Source: Bin87 sp965116785 (GTDB taxonomy: Bacteria > Chloroflexota > Dehalococcoidia > Lucifugimonadales > UBA3495). Taken from it: 64,000 bases of DNA. The translations under genes were made by a program, and so were the position numbers. Position 1 is the stretch's first letter. Each line of letters starts with the position of its first letter. The stretch covers positions 744,001-808,000 of the forward strand of contig OZ220731.1 in assembly GCA_965116785.1 (NCBI GenBank), read 5' to 3'. This document shows, in pieces, positions 34,527 to 43,112 of the stretch. The notes under the pieces are model-generated. The model ran no database searches and was not told the DNA's origin. It was given only the letters and a program-made list of their open reading frames with translations.

Positions 34527-35312
34527 TCAGGCGGCCGCGACGGGTTCCGGCACGTCGGTCGGCGGGCTGCTGGCGATGGCCTCGGTGCGCACGGGTATGC
34601 GCCCGGCCAGGTAGGCCTGCCGTCCGGCCTCAACACCCTTCCGGAAAGCGTCGGCCATCATGGCGGGATCCTCGGCCTGGGCGATGGCAGTGTTGACCAG
34701 CACGGCGGAGGCGCCCATCTCCAGAGCCTTTGAAGCATCGGACGGGACCGCGAGACCGGCGTCCACGACGACCGGAACCGTGGCGTTTTCGAGGATTATG
34801 CGGACCTCTTCGACGGTATGGATGCCCTGTCCGGAGCCGATTGCGGAACCGAGAGGCATCACAGTGACGCAGCCGACCTCTTCCAGGTTCTTGGCCAGGA
34901 CCGGGTCCGCATGAATGTAGGGCAGAACCTTGAAGCCCTCATCGACCAGTTGGCGAGCCGCTTCGAGGGTGCCGTTGGGATCGGGAAACAGGTACTTGGC
35001 GTCAGGAATGACCTCGAGCTTGACGAAATCGGTCTGGGCGACCTCGCGGCCGAGACGAGCGACGAACAACGCCTCTTCGACGGTCCGGCAACCGGCCGTG
35101 TTGGGCAGGATGCGGTACTTGTCCAGGTTGATGTGCTCGAGAATGTTCTGCTCGGGGTTGTCGAGGTCGAGGCGGCGAATGGCCACGGTGACCATCTGGG
35201 TGCCTGAAGCCTCGAGGGAATCGATCATTTCCTGCATGCTGCGATGCCGGCCGGTACCGACGATCAGCCGGGAAGAAAACGACACGCCACCAATAACCAG
35301 TTCGTCGGCCAT
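34527..35312 (-). CDS. thiG: Thiazole synthase
   Basis: ThiG (261 residues) builds the thiazole phosphate ring from deoxyxylulose phosphate, dehydroglycine and ThiS thiocarboxylate. Motifs: LVIGGVSFSSRLIVGTGRHRSMQEM, VTVAIRRLD, ILPNTAGCRTVEEALFVARLGRE, DFVKLEVIPDAKYLFPDPN (the Lys forms the imine), VMPLGSAIGSGQGI and VVVDAGLAVPSDASKALEMGASAVLVNTAIA. AGGAGAG lies eight bases before ATG 35312. It is the first gene behind the TPP riboswitch. thiC, thiD, thiF, thiH or thiO are not in the window. Confidence 0.95.
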   Translation of the reverse strand: MADELVIGGVSFSSRLIVGTGRHRSMQEMIDSLEASGTQMVTVAIRRLDLDNPEQNILEHINLDKYRILPNTAGCRTVEEALFVARLGREVAQTDFVKLEVIPDAKYLFPDPNGTLEAARQLVDEGFKVLPYIHADPVLAKNLEEVGCVTVMPLGSAIGSGQGIHTVEEVRIILENATVPVVVDAGLAVPSDASKALEMGASAVLVNTAIAQAEDPAMMADAFRKGVEAGRQAYLAGRIPVRTEAIASSPPTDVPEPVAAA

Positions 35313-35377
35313 CGCTATCACTCTCCTGTGTGATGCCGGAAACGAGGAGTGAGTTGCCGGCATGTCTCCGAAATGCG

Positions 35378-35402
35378 AAACCGCCAGGCGTGTACCCGGC
35401 GG
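35378..35402 (-). terminator. Possible riboswitch-controlled terminator before thiG
   Basis: On the minus strand CCGCC and GGCGG (with GG/CC inner pairs) form a short stem around GTACACG about 25 bases after the riboswitch, followed by TTTCGCATTT. It fits an attenuator that responds to TPP binding. A second inverted repeat, ATGCCGG/CCGGCAT, lies nearer the thiG start and could act as an anti-element. Confidence 0.45.
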
Positions 35403-35424
35403 CCGAATGTCAATGCTACCTACT

Positions 35425-35516
35425 GTTCCTCCGCCGGCATTACCCGGGTCAGGTACAGACGGTCGGCGACGAAGTAGGCCGCCCTCTCAGCCTGGTTTAC
35501 CCAAGCTCCCGCCAGA
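35425..35516 (-). promoter_or_regulatory. TPP riboswitch (THI element)
   Basis: On the minus strand this segment carries the hallmarks of the thiamine pyrophosphate riboswitch: GCGGGAGCTTGGG at the 5' side, the GGCTGAGAGGG motif, then ACCTGACCCGGGTAATGCCG and GCGGAGGAA at the 3' side. The CTGAGA and CCGGGTAATGCCGGCG elements are the ligand-binding cores. It lies about 113 bases upstream of thiG and should lower thiGES expression when TPP is plentiful. Confidence 0.93.
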
Positions 35517-35609
35517 ATCGCGTGAGGCGTTCAGTTGTGCGTCGAATGTAGCACTACGCGCCGGGCAAGTCAAACGGCGGCCAACGCAACCGGAGGACAG
35601 TTGGGACGG

Positions 35610-36281
35610 CTACACCTCGTACTCGACGACTTCGTCCGGGATGATGAGGTGGGCGCCGGTTACTTGCTGCACGTCTTCCGGTGTCCAGCCGGGGGCGGCT
35701 TCGCGCAGTACCATGCCGTCGGGAGTGGGCTCCATGACGGCGACGTCGGTGACAATCAGGGAAACGCAGCCCCGGCCGGTGAGGGGAAAGTTGCACTCCT
35801 CAACCACTTTCGGGTTGCCGCTGCGGTCGTTCTGCTCCATGGCAACGATCACCTTGTCGGCGCCGGCGGCCAGGTCCATGGCGCCCCCGATGTTGCCCAC
35901 GCCGCGCTCCGGCAGCATCCAGTTGGCCAGGTCCCCGGTGGCGGACACCTGGTGAGCGCCGAGGACGGTGACGTCCACGTGACCCCCGCGGATCATCGCG
36001 AAGGCGTCGACGGAAGAGAAATAGGCCATGCCCGGAACCGGCTGGAGGAACTGGCCACCGGCGTTGATCAGGTCGATGTCTTCATTCCCTTCATCAGCCA
36101 GCGGACCGCAGTTCAGAACGCCGCTCTCGCTGTGGTAAAACACCACGCTCTCGTCGTCCACGAACATGGAGACCAGCGTGGGTATCCCGATGCCGAGGTT
36201 CACGCAGGAACCGGCAGGCAATTCCTTGGCCACGCGCATGGCGATGATGGCCCGGTCGAGGCGTTCCTTTGCTTCCGTCAT
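35610..36281 (-). CDS. 3-oxoacid CoA-transferase, beta subunit
   Basis: The 223-residue product is a type I CoA-transferase B subunit. The active-site Glu is in VVFYHSESGVLNCGP (SENG/SESG motif), and GIGIPTLVSMFV, INAGGQFLQPVPGMAYFSSVDAFAMIRGGHVDVTVLGAHQVSATGDLANW and KVIVAMEQNDRSG are all typical of the family. Type I enzymes move CoA from succinyl-CoA or acetyl-CoA to a 3-oxo acid through a glutamyl-CoA thioester. The gene is third in a minus-strand run: alpha (37646-38329), a beta-alpha fusion (36295-37626), then this one, with gaps of 13-19 bases. It is the only intact beta subunit of the set. Confidence 0.93.
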   Translation of the reverse strand: MTEAKERLDRAIIAMRVAKELPAGSCVNLGIGIPTLVSMFVDDESVVFYHSESGVLNCGPLADEGNEDIDLINAGGQFLQPVPGMAYFSSVDAFAMIRGGHVDVTVLGAHQVSATGDLANWMLPERGVGNIGGAMDLAAGADKVIVAMEQNDRSGNPKVVEECNFPLTGRGCVSLIVTDVAVMEPTPDGMVLREAAPGWTPEDVQQVTGAHLIIPDEVVEYEV

Positions 36282-36294
36282 AGCGCGTCTCCGG

Positions 36295-37626
36295 TTACTC
36301 GTAGCCGGTGAAACCCTCGGGTCGGCGCACGATGCGCTGCACGAAAACCCCGGGTGTCACCACCGCCTCGGGGTCCAGTTCGCCGGGTTGCACGATTTCG
36401 TCAACCTCGACAACGGTAACCCGCGCAGCCGGGGCCATCACCGCGTTGAAGTTCCGTGATGTACCACGGTAGACCAGGTTACCGCGGGTGTCCGCTTTGT
36501 GGGCACGGATCAAGGCAAAGTCCGCGCGCAGGGCGTGTTCCAGGATGTACTCCCGTCCGTCGATGACCCGGCTTTCCTTACCCTCGGCAATGAGCGTGCC
36601 CGCGCCGGTCGGAGTGTAGAAGGCTTCAATGCCCGCGCCGCCGGCCCGCAGACGCTCCGCCAGGGTTCCCTGGGGCACCAACTCCAGATCGACCTCGCCC
36701 CGGCGGTAGGCCAGTTCGAACTCGGATGGGCGGGTCGGGGATGGAGACACCGGGAACGAAGCGATGGCCTTGGCAACCTGGCCGTTCTCCACCAGCACGC
36801 TGTGGTCGATGGCGGTGTGGCCCGGCGGCGTGCCGAAGCTGACCACCCGGGCGATCCCGGCGGTGTTGCTGACGATGGTCAGGTTACGGCTCCCGCGATC
36901 GCGTAGGGAGACCAGGAGGTAGTGCGCCATGCCCCCGGGTCCGCCGAAACCGTCGATGAAAACCGTGGCTCCGTCCGGCAGGTCCGCGATGGCGGAGGGG
37001 CCGTCCGCGTAGACCTTGCTGGAGGGCTTGCCGGGCGGCAGCGAGAAGTCCATCTCGCGCAGGGTCGGCGCCACGGTTATGGCGGCTCCCGTGACGGCCC
37101 GCACGTCTTCTGCTGACAACCCGGGGGCAACCTCGATCAGGGTGAGACCGTCGTCGGCAACTTGGAACACGCCAACGTCGGTGATGATGGAATTGACACA
37201 GCGGACCCCGTCCGGTGGCAAGGTCAGGGTCTCTACGATGTTGGGGGAGTCGTCATCGTTCGTTTGCTGCAACACTACGACGACCCGGCGAGCGCCGGTC
37301 AGGTCAACCAGCCCGGCATGGCCCTGTGGCCCAGGATAGTCCGCAGCGTGGTAGGCCGCGAAGCTACCGTCGGCGTCAACCTCCGCTGCGGCGAGGATTG
37401 ACAGATCCACATTGCCACCACGCAGGAGTGCGCCGGCGTCGGCAGCGTTGATGGGCAGGTCCGAAAGCATTCCGCCCGCCCGCATCAACCACACCCCCTT
37501 TTCCTCGGGGACGAGATCGGCCACCGCCGCCGACAAGCCGCCAGCCACCGCGATCACCGAGTCAGGGGCAATTTCGGCGGCGACCCGTCGAGCCACGCTC
37601 TGGTCATCCAGTCTGTCAAGCGTCAT
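36295..37626 (-). CDS. Fused CoA-transferase: degenerate beta half plus alpha subunit
   Basis: Residues 1-195 are a shortened beta-like domain and residues 200-443 are a complete alpha subunit (SSKVYADGPSAIADLPDGATVFIDGFGGPGGMAHYLL, then LVPQGTLAERLRAGGAGIEAFYTPTGAGTLIAEGKE and the terminal VTPGVFVQRIVRRPEG). In the beta-like half the SESGV motif is replaced by RAGGM, so the catalytic Glu is lost, and about 30 residues after it are missing compared with the intact beta subunit next door; yet TGARRVVVVLQQTNDD and VTGAAITVAP are kept. Domain order (beta then alpha) is the reverse of the animal SCOT fusion. The degenerate half may be structural or regulatory. Confidence 0.85.
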   Translation of the reverse strand: MTLDRLDDQSVARRVAAEIAPDSVIAVAGGLSAAVADLVPEEKGVWLMRAGGMLSDLPINAADAGALLRGGNVDLSILAAAEVDADGSFAAYHAADYPGPQGHAGLVDLTGARRVVVVLQQTNDDDSPNIVETLTLPPDGVRCVNSIITDVGVFQVADDGLTLIEVAPGLSAEDVRAVTGAAITVAPTLREMDFSLPPGKPSSKVYADGPSAIADLPDGATVFIDGFGGPGGMAHYLLVSLRDRGSRNLTIVSNTAGIARVVSFGTPPGHTAIDHSVLVENGQVAKAIASFPVSPSPTRPSEFELAYRRGEVDLELVPQGTLAERLRAGGAGIEAFYTPTGAGTLIAEGKESRVIDGREYILEHALRADFALIRAHKADTRGNLVYRGTSRNFNAVMAPAARVTVVEVDEIVQPGELDPEAVVTPGVFVQRIVRRPEGFTGYE

Positions 37627-37645
37627 GGCGGGCTATCCGAGCGAG

Positions 37646-38329
37646 CTATCCGTTGGGCGCCGGGCTTGTTCGGGCGATACGATTGACAAAGATGCCCGGC
37701 GTGATAACCAGTTCCGGGTCTATGTTACCTGTTTCGACCACCTGGTCGACCTCGGCGATGGCAACCCTGGCGGCGGAGACAACAGCGGAGTTCCAGCCCC
37801 TCTGAGCGCCCGCGTACACCAGATTGCCCACGCTGTCGGCGCGAGAGGCCCGGACCAACGCGAAATCCCCAGGCAGGGGAGGCTCGAACACACACTCGAT
37901 CCCATTGATCGTCCGTACCTCCTTCCCCTCGGCGAAACGGGTACCGATGCCCACCGGGAGGAAAACGCCACCGATACCGGCACCCGCCGAGCGCATGCGT
38001 TCCGCCAGCGTTCCCCATGGAACCACTTCCACGGTCAATTCGCCGGAGCGCCAGCGGTCCTGCACGATATCGTCCTCGCCCGGACCAAAGGGCGCGGGCG
38101 AGACTATCCTGGATACGCAGCCGGCCTCGACCAAGCGATGCAGAGCCTCGGCCCCGTAGTAGGTCGAGTCGCAGACGCAGGTCAGGTTCCGGACGTCCCG
38201 ATCTGCAAGCGCGGACAGAAGGGCGACTGGGGCGTTGACGCCGGACACGCCGCCGATCAATACGGTGGCGCCGTCGTGAATGTCGGCCACTGCGGCGGCT
38301 GCGCTGTCGTATAATTTGCTGAATGCCAT
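37646..38329 (-). CDS. CoA-transferase, alpha subunit
   Basis: The 227-residue product is a type I CoA-transferase alpha subunit: FSKLYDSAAAAVADIHDGATVLIGGVSGVNAPVALLSAL, VVPWGTLAERMRSAGAGIGGVFLPVGIGTRFAEGKEVRTINGIE, PLPGDFALVRASRADSVGNLVYAG and ELVITPGIFVNRIAR. The CoA-binding glycine loop reads GGVSGVNAP, further from consensus (GGFGxxGxP) than that of the fused protein. As first gene of a three-gene unit it could pair with the downstream beta subunit, or all three may form one heteromer. Substrate unknown; a neighbouring acyl-CoA ligase and hydratases point to fatty or aromatic acid breakdown. Confidence 0.88.
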   Translation of the reverse strand: MAFSKLYDSAAAAVADIHDGATVLIGGVSGVNAPVALLSALADRDVRNLTCVCDSTYYGAEALHRLVEAGCVSRIVSPAPFGPGEDDIVQDRWRSGELTVEVVPWGTLAERMRSAGAGIGGVFLPVGIGTRFAEGKEVRTINGIECVFEPPLPGDFALVRASRADSVGNLVYAGAQRGWNSAVVSAARVAIAEVDQVVETGNIDPELVITPGIFVNRIARTSPAPNG

Positions 38330-38425
38330 GTTCGGGTTCCGTGAGCGGTCGCCATTTTAGCCCAATCTACAGGCCCGATAAAGCGACGCAGCCCGCCCCG
38401 ATTCACCAGGATTCCCACCGAACCA

Positions 38426-39208
38426 ATGCGATACCAGACCATCAGGTGCGATAAGACCCGGTTCCAGGCCATGCTCACTCTGCCGGAGGCCTACTCCGGC
38501 GTAACCATCAGCGAGGCGGTGGCTGAGGAGCTGGTGGACTGTTGCCGGGAGTTGAGCCTGGACGATGACCTGCGGGTGGTAACAATTGCCGGCGAAGGCG
38601 ACACGTTCGCCACCGGCCGCGAGAAATTGCCCGACGATTTGCTGGAAGCAGTCTCGGCGGAACGCGTGGCGTGGCTCAAGCGAATGGGCGCAGCCAACGC
38701 CGTGGCCGGGCTGCCCATGCCGGTGCTGGCGATCCTGAACGGCGACGCCGTCGCCCACGGGCTGGAAGTTGCTTTGGCCGCCGATCTGCGGATTGCGGTG
38801 GACTCCGCGGGATTGGGAGCGGGCCAGCCCGGGAAGGACGGGTTTCCGTTCGACGGGATGACGCAACGGCTGCCGCGAGTGGTCGGGCCGGCGCTGGCGC
38901 GGGACATGCTGCTGACGGGCCGTACGTTGTCCGCTGCCGAAGCGTTGGATTGTGGGCTGGTGAACCGGGTGGTCGCGCGGAACGCGCTGGAGGAAACTGT
39001 CGCTGAGATGGTCGAGCGTATGATTGCGGCCGCGCCCATCGCGGCACGATACGCGAAAGAGGCCGTGGCGGCTGCCGGCGATTTGCCGCTGGTCCAGGGG
39101 CTGCGACTGGAGGCAGACTTGAGCATAATTCTGCAGAGCACCGACGATCGGGCTGAGGGTCTGCGGTCCTTCGCGGAAAAGCGGACGCCACATTTCACCG
39201 GCCGCTGA
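38426..39208 (+). CDS. Enoyl-CoA hydratase/isomerase family protein
   Basis: The 260-residue product has the crotonase fold: LRVVTIAGEGDTFATGRE at the first oxyanion loop, GLPMPVLAILNGDAVAHGLEVALAADLRIA at the second, LPRVVGPALARDMLLTGRTLSAAEALDCGLVNRVV further on. The usual AGxDLxE loop reads TGREKLPDD, and the family's catalytic Glu pair of true hydratases is not evident (GFPFDGMTQRLPRVVG), so the reaction could be isomerisation, hydrolysis or another crotonase chemistry. It is divergent from the CoA-transferase genes and is followed by a PHP gene after 14 bases. Confidence 0.85.
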   Translation: MRYQTIRCDKTRFQAMLTLPEAYSGVTISEAVAEELVDCCRELSLDDDLRVVTIAGEGDTFATGREKLPDDLLEAVSAERVAWLKRMGAANAVAGLPMPVLAILNGDAVAHGLEVALAADLRIAVDSAGLGAGQPGKDGFPFDGMTQRLPRVVGPALARDMLLTGRTLSAAEALDCGLVNRVVARNALEETVAEMVERMIAAAPIAARYAKEAVAAAGDLPLVQGLRLEADLSIILQSTDDRAEGLRSFAEKRTPHFTGR

Positions 39209-39222
39209 GGGACCGTGAGGAC

Positions 39223-39765
39223 ATGACCGTACGATTGGACATACACACGCACGTGGGCGAGATGTTCGGGTTCCGGGAACCGACGCCGGAAATTGCGGAA
39301 ACGGTGATCGCGCGCATCAGGCAGGCCGGACTGGACGGTATCGCGGTCACCGATCACTGGCGGCGGGACTGGGGAATGGCGCTGCACCGGGTCGTGGAGC
39401 AGCATTTTCCCGACGAGGTGATCATCATCCCCGGACACGAAATCGACGTGCGGCCGGCCATCAGTCCATTCGACGAATACCACTGCACTGAGCTTTACCT
39501 GCCCAACGGCCGGTTGTTTCGCACCTACTGCCATCCCGGATACTACACGCCCAACATCGTGATCGAAGACGGCGTTCACGGGATCGAGGTGGCGAATCAT
39601 CATCACGATTGGCACATTCGCCGTTCCAAAGCGGAACGGGTAGCCGAAGAGCACGACCTGCTGACATTTTCGGTAAGCGACGCCAACGTGCTCTCCGAGA
39701 TCGGGGCGCAAAGCACTGAAGTCGACCTCGACGAGATGATGCGCCGGGCGATCCCGTTGGACTGA
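39223..39765 (+). CDS. PHP domain protein
   Basis: This 180-residue protein carries the four PHP motifs: LDIHTHVGE near the N-terminus (His-x-His), DGIAVTDHWRRDWG (Asp-His), IIIPGHEIDV (Glu ligand) and a late VSDANVLSEIG (Asp ligand), with CHPGYYTPNIVIEDGVHGIEVANHHHDW holding further His residues. PHP proteins are metal-dependent phosphoesterases. Stand-alone small PHP proteins commonly act on nucleotide or sugar phosphates; here the setting between two crotonases is unusual, so the substrate could be an acyl-CoA-related or phosphorylated intermediate. GAGG precedes the ATG by two bases. Confidence 0.85.
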   Translation: MTVRLDIHTHVGEMFGFREPTPEIAETVIARIRQAGLDGIAVTDHWRRDWGMALHRVVEQHFPDEVIIIPGHEIDVRPAISPFDEYHCTELYLPNGRLFRTYCHPGYYTPNIVIEDGVHGIEVANHHHDWHIRRSKAERVAEEHDLLTFSVSDANVLSEIGAQSTEVDLDEMMRRAIPLD

Positions 39766-39777
39766 TAGTGTGATCGA

Positions 39778-40497
39778 ATGAGCGAGGCGTTTAGCACCAT
39801 CGCATTCGAAAAAGAGGAACGCGTTGCCCACCTGGCACTGAACCGCCCGGATCGGCTGAACGCGTACTCGGTTGCAATGCGGGACGACTTTGCCGAGGCG
39901 TTGCACCTGGTGGCCGAAGACGACGAAATCGGCGCCCTGCTGATCACCGGCAAGGGCCGCGCTTTCTGCGCCGGCGCAGACTTGAGCGAGTTCGGCACCG
40001 CTCCATCGCAGGTGATCGCGCGCAACGCACGGTGGCAAAGGGACGTGTGGGGTCAGTTGATCAACCTCGATAAGCCGATAGTTGTGGCGGTGCACGGCTA
40101 TTGCATCGGTTCGGGAGTGGAAATACTGCTGCTGGCCGATCTCCGCATAGCCGCGTCGGATACCGTATTCGCCATGCCCGAGGTGCAGTTGGGGATGATA
40201 CCCGCCGCCGGAGGAAGCCAGACACTGCCGGCTAACGTGGGCCCATCCGTCGCGCTGGACCTGCTATACACCGGGCGACGCTTTGGAGCCGCGGAGGCGT
40301 TGCGTCACCGGATAATCAGCCGGGTGGTGGAACCTGAAAATTTGGCCGCGACCGCCTGGGAAACCGCGGCAGAGTTGTCGGGACTACCATATGGGTTTGG
40401 CGCGGGGTTGAAACGTGCATGCAACGCCGGCGGCGAGATGCCGCTGGATTCCGCGCTGGATCTGGAACGGCGATTGGCTGCCGGGACGGCGGCTTGA
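39778..40497 (+). CDS. Enoyl-CoA hydratase/isomerase family protein
   Basis: A 239-residue crotonase, more canonical than the upstream one: IAFEKEERVAHLALNRPDRLNAYSVAMRDDF, GALLITGKGRAFCAGADLSEFG with the AGADL loop and VVAVHGYCIGSGVEILLLADLRIAASDTVFAMPEVQLGMIPAAGGSQTLP, in which Glu (PEVQLGMIP) stands at the position of one hydratase catalytic Glu. It likely hydrates or isomerises an enoyl-CoA in beta-oxidation. It follows the PHP gene by 12 bases and precedes the acyl-CoA ligase by 31 bases. Confidence 0.93.
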   Translation: MSEAFSTIAFEKEERVAHLALNRPDRLNAYSVAMRDDFAEALHLVAEDDEIGALLITGKGRAFCAGADLSEFGTAPSQVIARNARWQRDVWGQLINLDKPIVVAVHGYCIGSGVEILLLADLRIAASDTVFAMPEVQLGMIPAAGGSQTLPANVGPSVALDLLYTGRRFGAAEALRHRIISRVVEPENLAATAWETAAELSGLPYGFGAGLKRACNAGGEMPLDSALDLERRLAAGTAA

Positions 40498-40528
40498 GGG
40501 CGAATCAGAAATCGAGCATGGAGAAAGG

Positions 40529-42085
40529 ATGAACACGACCGAATTTCTCATGATCGCGTCGGCGATTGTTCCGGAACGGGCAGCAATCGTATTCGAGGGC
40601 GCGCGAATCAGCTTCGAGATGCTGCAGGAGCGGGTTAACCGCCTGGCTAATGCGATGTCCGAACTGGGCATTGGCCGGGGAGACCGGGTGGCGGCCATGC
40701 AGACCAACTGCCATCACCTGATCGAGCTTTACTTTGCAGCCGCTCAGTTGGACGCCATCTACGTGCCGATCAATTTCCGCGCGAAAGAGGACGAACTGGC
40801 GATCATGCTGGGCATCGTGCAGCCCGACCTGCTGTTCCTGGGCGAACGCTACCTGCCACTGGTCCCGACGGACGGCTCTCTGCCCGCAGAGCGTATCGTG
40901 ATGCTGGACGCGCCGGCGACCAATGGGGGCTACGCGTACGACGACATGCTGGCCAACGCAGATCCGGACCAGTTGCACTTTCCCGAGGACGATGAGGATG
41001 CCACTACGGTGATCATGTTCACGTCGGGGACCACCAGCGTGCCCAAGGGGGCGCAACTAACCCACGACAGTTTCGCAACGTTCCTGCTGACCAACGTCGA
41101 GCCGGCCGATCCGGACGTGGAGGAAACCAACCTGCTCACCGTGCCGATGTATCACGTGGCGGGGCTGCAGGCGGCCCTGGCGGCGGTTTTCGGGGGCAGG
41201 ACGCTGGTGGTCATGCCGCAGTTCGATGCCGAGGGTTGGATGGGCCTGGTTGCCGAACACCGGGCAAGCCGGGCGATGCTCGTGCCCACCATGCTGAAGA
41301 TGGTCATGGACCATGCGAATTTCCCGAATTATGACCTGTCATCTTTGAGCGTGATCACTTACGGCGCCGCGCCAATGCCGTTGCCGGTCGTCAGGCAGGC
41401 CCTCGACAAGTTCCCGGGGACGCGTTTCATCAACGCCTTTGGCCAGACCGAAACGGCCTCCACCATCACCATGCTGCCGCCGGGTGACCACGACCTGACC
41501 GGAACCGAGGGCGAGGTTGAGACCAAGTTGCGCCGGCTTACGTCGATCGGCAAACCCCTTGATGACGTGGAGGTGATGATCGTTACGGAAGATGGCGATC
41601 CGGTGGATAGCGGTGAAGTCGGCGAGATCGTCGCGCGAGGGCCGCGGATGATGACCGGCTACTGGGGTCAGGAGGATGCCACGCGGGACACTTTGAAGGG
41701 CGGCTGGCTGTACACCGGGGACTTGGCATGGCAGGACGAGGACGGTTACATCTATCTGGCCGGCCGGGCGCGGGACTTCATCAAGCGCGGCGGGGAGATG
41801 ATTTCCCCGGAGGAGGTGGAGCTGACCCTGGCGGAACATCCGGGAGTCGCGGAGTCCGCGGTCATCGGAGTGCCCGACCTGGATTGGGGCGAAGAGGTCA
41901 AGGCAGTCGTGGTCGCATCCGACCGGCGAGTCACCGAGGAGGAGCTGATCGATTTTTGTCGGGACCGTCTTGCCGGGTTTAAGCGGCCCCGCTCGGTGGT
42001 GTTCGTGGACGAACTTCCCCGCAACGTGATGGGAAAGGTGCTGAAACGGGACCTCCGCGCGGAATTCGGTCAACCGACGCCGTGA
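40529..42085 (+). CDS. Acyl-CoA synthetase (AMP-forming ligase)
   Basis: This 518-residue ANL-family enzyme activates a carboxylic acid with ATP and joins it to CoA. Motifs: VIMFTSGTTSVPKGAQLTH (P-loop A3), INAFGQTETAS (A5), WLYTGDLAWQDEDGYIYLAGRARDFIKRGGEMISPEEVE (A7-A8) and PRNVMGKVLKRDLR, where Lys is the catalytic A10 residue. Length and order are normal. Substrate is not readable but the neighbours (two crotonases, CoA-transferases) support an organic or fatty acid degradation unit. GGAG lies five bases before ATG 40529. Confidence 0.95.
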   Translation: MNTTEFLMIASAIVPERAAIVFEGARISFEMLQERVNRLANAMSELGIGRGDRVAAMQTNCHHLIELYFAAAQLDAIYVPINFRAKEDELAIMLGIVQPDLLFLGERYLPLVPTDGSLPAERIVMLDAPATNGGYAYDDMLANADPDQLHFPEDDEDATTVIMFTSGTTSVPKGAQLTHDSFATFLLTNVEPADPDVEETNLLTVPMYHVAGLQAALAAVFGGRTLVVMPQFDAEGWMGLVAEHRASRAMLVPTMLKMVMDHANFPNYDLSSLSVITYGAAPMPLPVVRQALDKFPGTRFINAFGQTETASTITMLPPGDHDLTGTEGEVETKLRRLTSIGKPLDDVEVMIVTEDGDPVDSGEVGEIVARGPRMMTGYWGQEDATRDTLKGGWLYTGDLAWQDEDGYIYLAGRARDFIKRGGEMISPEEVELTLAEHPGVAESAVIGVPDLDWGEEVKAVVVASDRRVTEEELIDFCRDRLAGFKRPRSVVFVDELPRNVMGKVLKRDLRAEFGQPTP

Positions 42086-42121
42086 ATGTGAAGGTAATCG
42101 GCGAGTCTGCGGAGGAATGGC

Positions 42122-43057
42122 ATGGATATAGCGGTAATGGGCGCTGGCGGAGTGGGCGGATACTTCGGCGGGCTGCTGGCTCGGGCAGGTCACAACGTGA
42201 CCTTCATCGCCCGCGGGCCGCACCTGGAGGCGATCCGGCGCGACGGGCTGCGGGTGGAGAGCGGTAACGATGGCATCTTCACCGTGGCCGGAAACGCGAC
42301 CGACGACCCGGCGTCGGTCGGCCCGCAGGAGCTGGTGCTTTTGGCGGTGAAGATGTACGACAACGACGACGCGATACGCGCCATCGCGCCGATGGTTGGC
42401 CCGGACACCATCCTACTGACGCTGCAGAACGGAATCGACAACGGAGAGCAACTGGTGGAGGTGTACGGCGCAGACCGGGTCATGATCGGGTCGGCGTACC
42501 TGGAAGGGAGAATCAGCGAACCCGGCGTGGTGACGCAGGGCGGGCCTGGCGCGGCGTCGTTTGGAGAACGAAGCATCGGGATCACTGAGCGGGGCGAGCG
42601 GCTCTACGAGGTGTTCCGGGACGCCGGCTGGCGGGTGGACCTGCTGGAAAACATGACCGGCATGCTGTGGAAGAAGTTTGCGTATCTGTCGGGATCGGCT
42701 GGCGTCTGCGCGGCCAGCGGCTGCGCCTACGGTGAGCTGAGGACCGTGCCGGAAACCCGGGCCGCCATCGAAATGGCCATTGCCGAGGCCCTGGCGGTTG
42801 GCGAAGCGTCGGGAGCGCCCCTGGAACCGGACTCGCTGGAATGGTCCATGAACGCGTTGGACAATTTCCCGGCTACCGGCATGGCGTCTCTGGCCAAGGA
42901 TTTCGCCGAGGGCCGGCCCGTTGAGCTGGAGGGGCTGACCGGCACCGTGATCCGCATGGGCCGGGAGCTTGGTGTAGAAACGCCGGTTACCGATGCCCTT
43001 TACGCGGTTCTGAAGCCCAGGGCAAACCGGATCGAGGCAGAATTGGGTCGAGGTTGA
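42122..43057 (+). CDS. panE: 2-dehydropantoate 2-reductase-like protein
   Basis: The 311-residue product has an N-terminal Rossmann fold (MDIAVMGAGGVGGYFGGLLARAGHNVTFIARG), LLAVKMYDNDDAI and LLTLQNGIDNGEQLVEV of the ketopantoate reductase family, and the C-terminal helical domain with MLWKKFAYLSGSAGVCAASG (catalytic Lys) and NFPATGMASLAKDFAEGRPVELEGLTGTVIRMGRELGVETPVTDALYAVLKP. It reduces 2-dehydropantoate to pantoate in CoA synthesis, or a related 2-oxo acid, using NADPH. Position behind acyl-CoA genes is suggestive but does not fix the substrate. GGAGG lies before the ATG, and a strong terminator follows. Confidence 0.88.
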   Translation: MDIAVMGAGGVGGYFGGLLARAGHNVTFIARGPHLEAIRRDGLRVESGNDGIFTVAGNATDDPASVGPQELVLLAVKMYDNDDAIRAIAPMVGPDTILLTLQNGIDNGEQLVEVYGADRVMIGSAYLEGRISEPGVVTQGGPGAASFGERSIGITERGERLYEVFRDAGWRVDLLENMTGMLWKKFAYLSGSAGVCAASGCAYGELRTVPETRAAIEMAIAEALAVGEASGAPLEPDSLEWSMNALDNFPATGMASLAKDFAEGRPVELEGLTGTVIRMGRELGVETPVTDALYAVLKPRANRIEAELGRG

Positions 43058-43112
43058 CCCAGTCCACAACCCAGTTACGACTTTCGGTCGTTGCGAGGGG
43101 ATCAGGGGTCGG

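Noticed and set aside
38491..40095. Long antisense frame over the crotonase and PHP genes
   Set aside because: It crosses three genes with clear homology on the other strand and has an Arg/Ser-rich composition typical of frame shadows.
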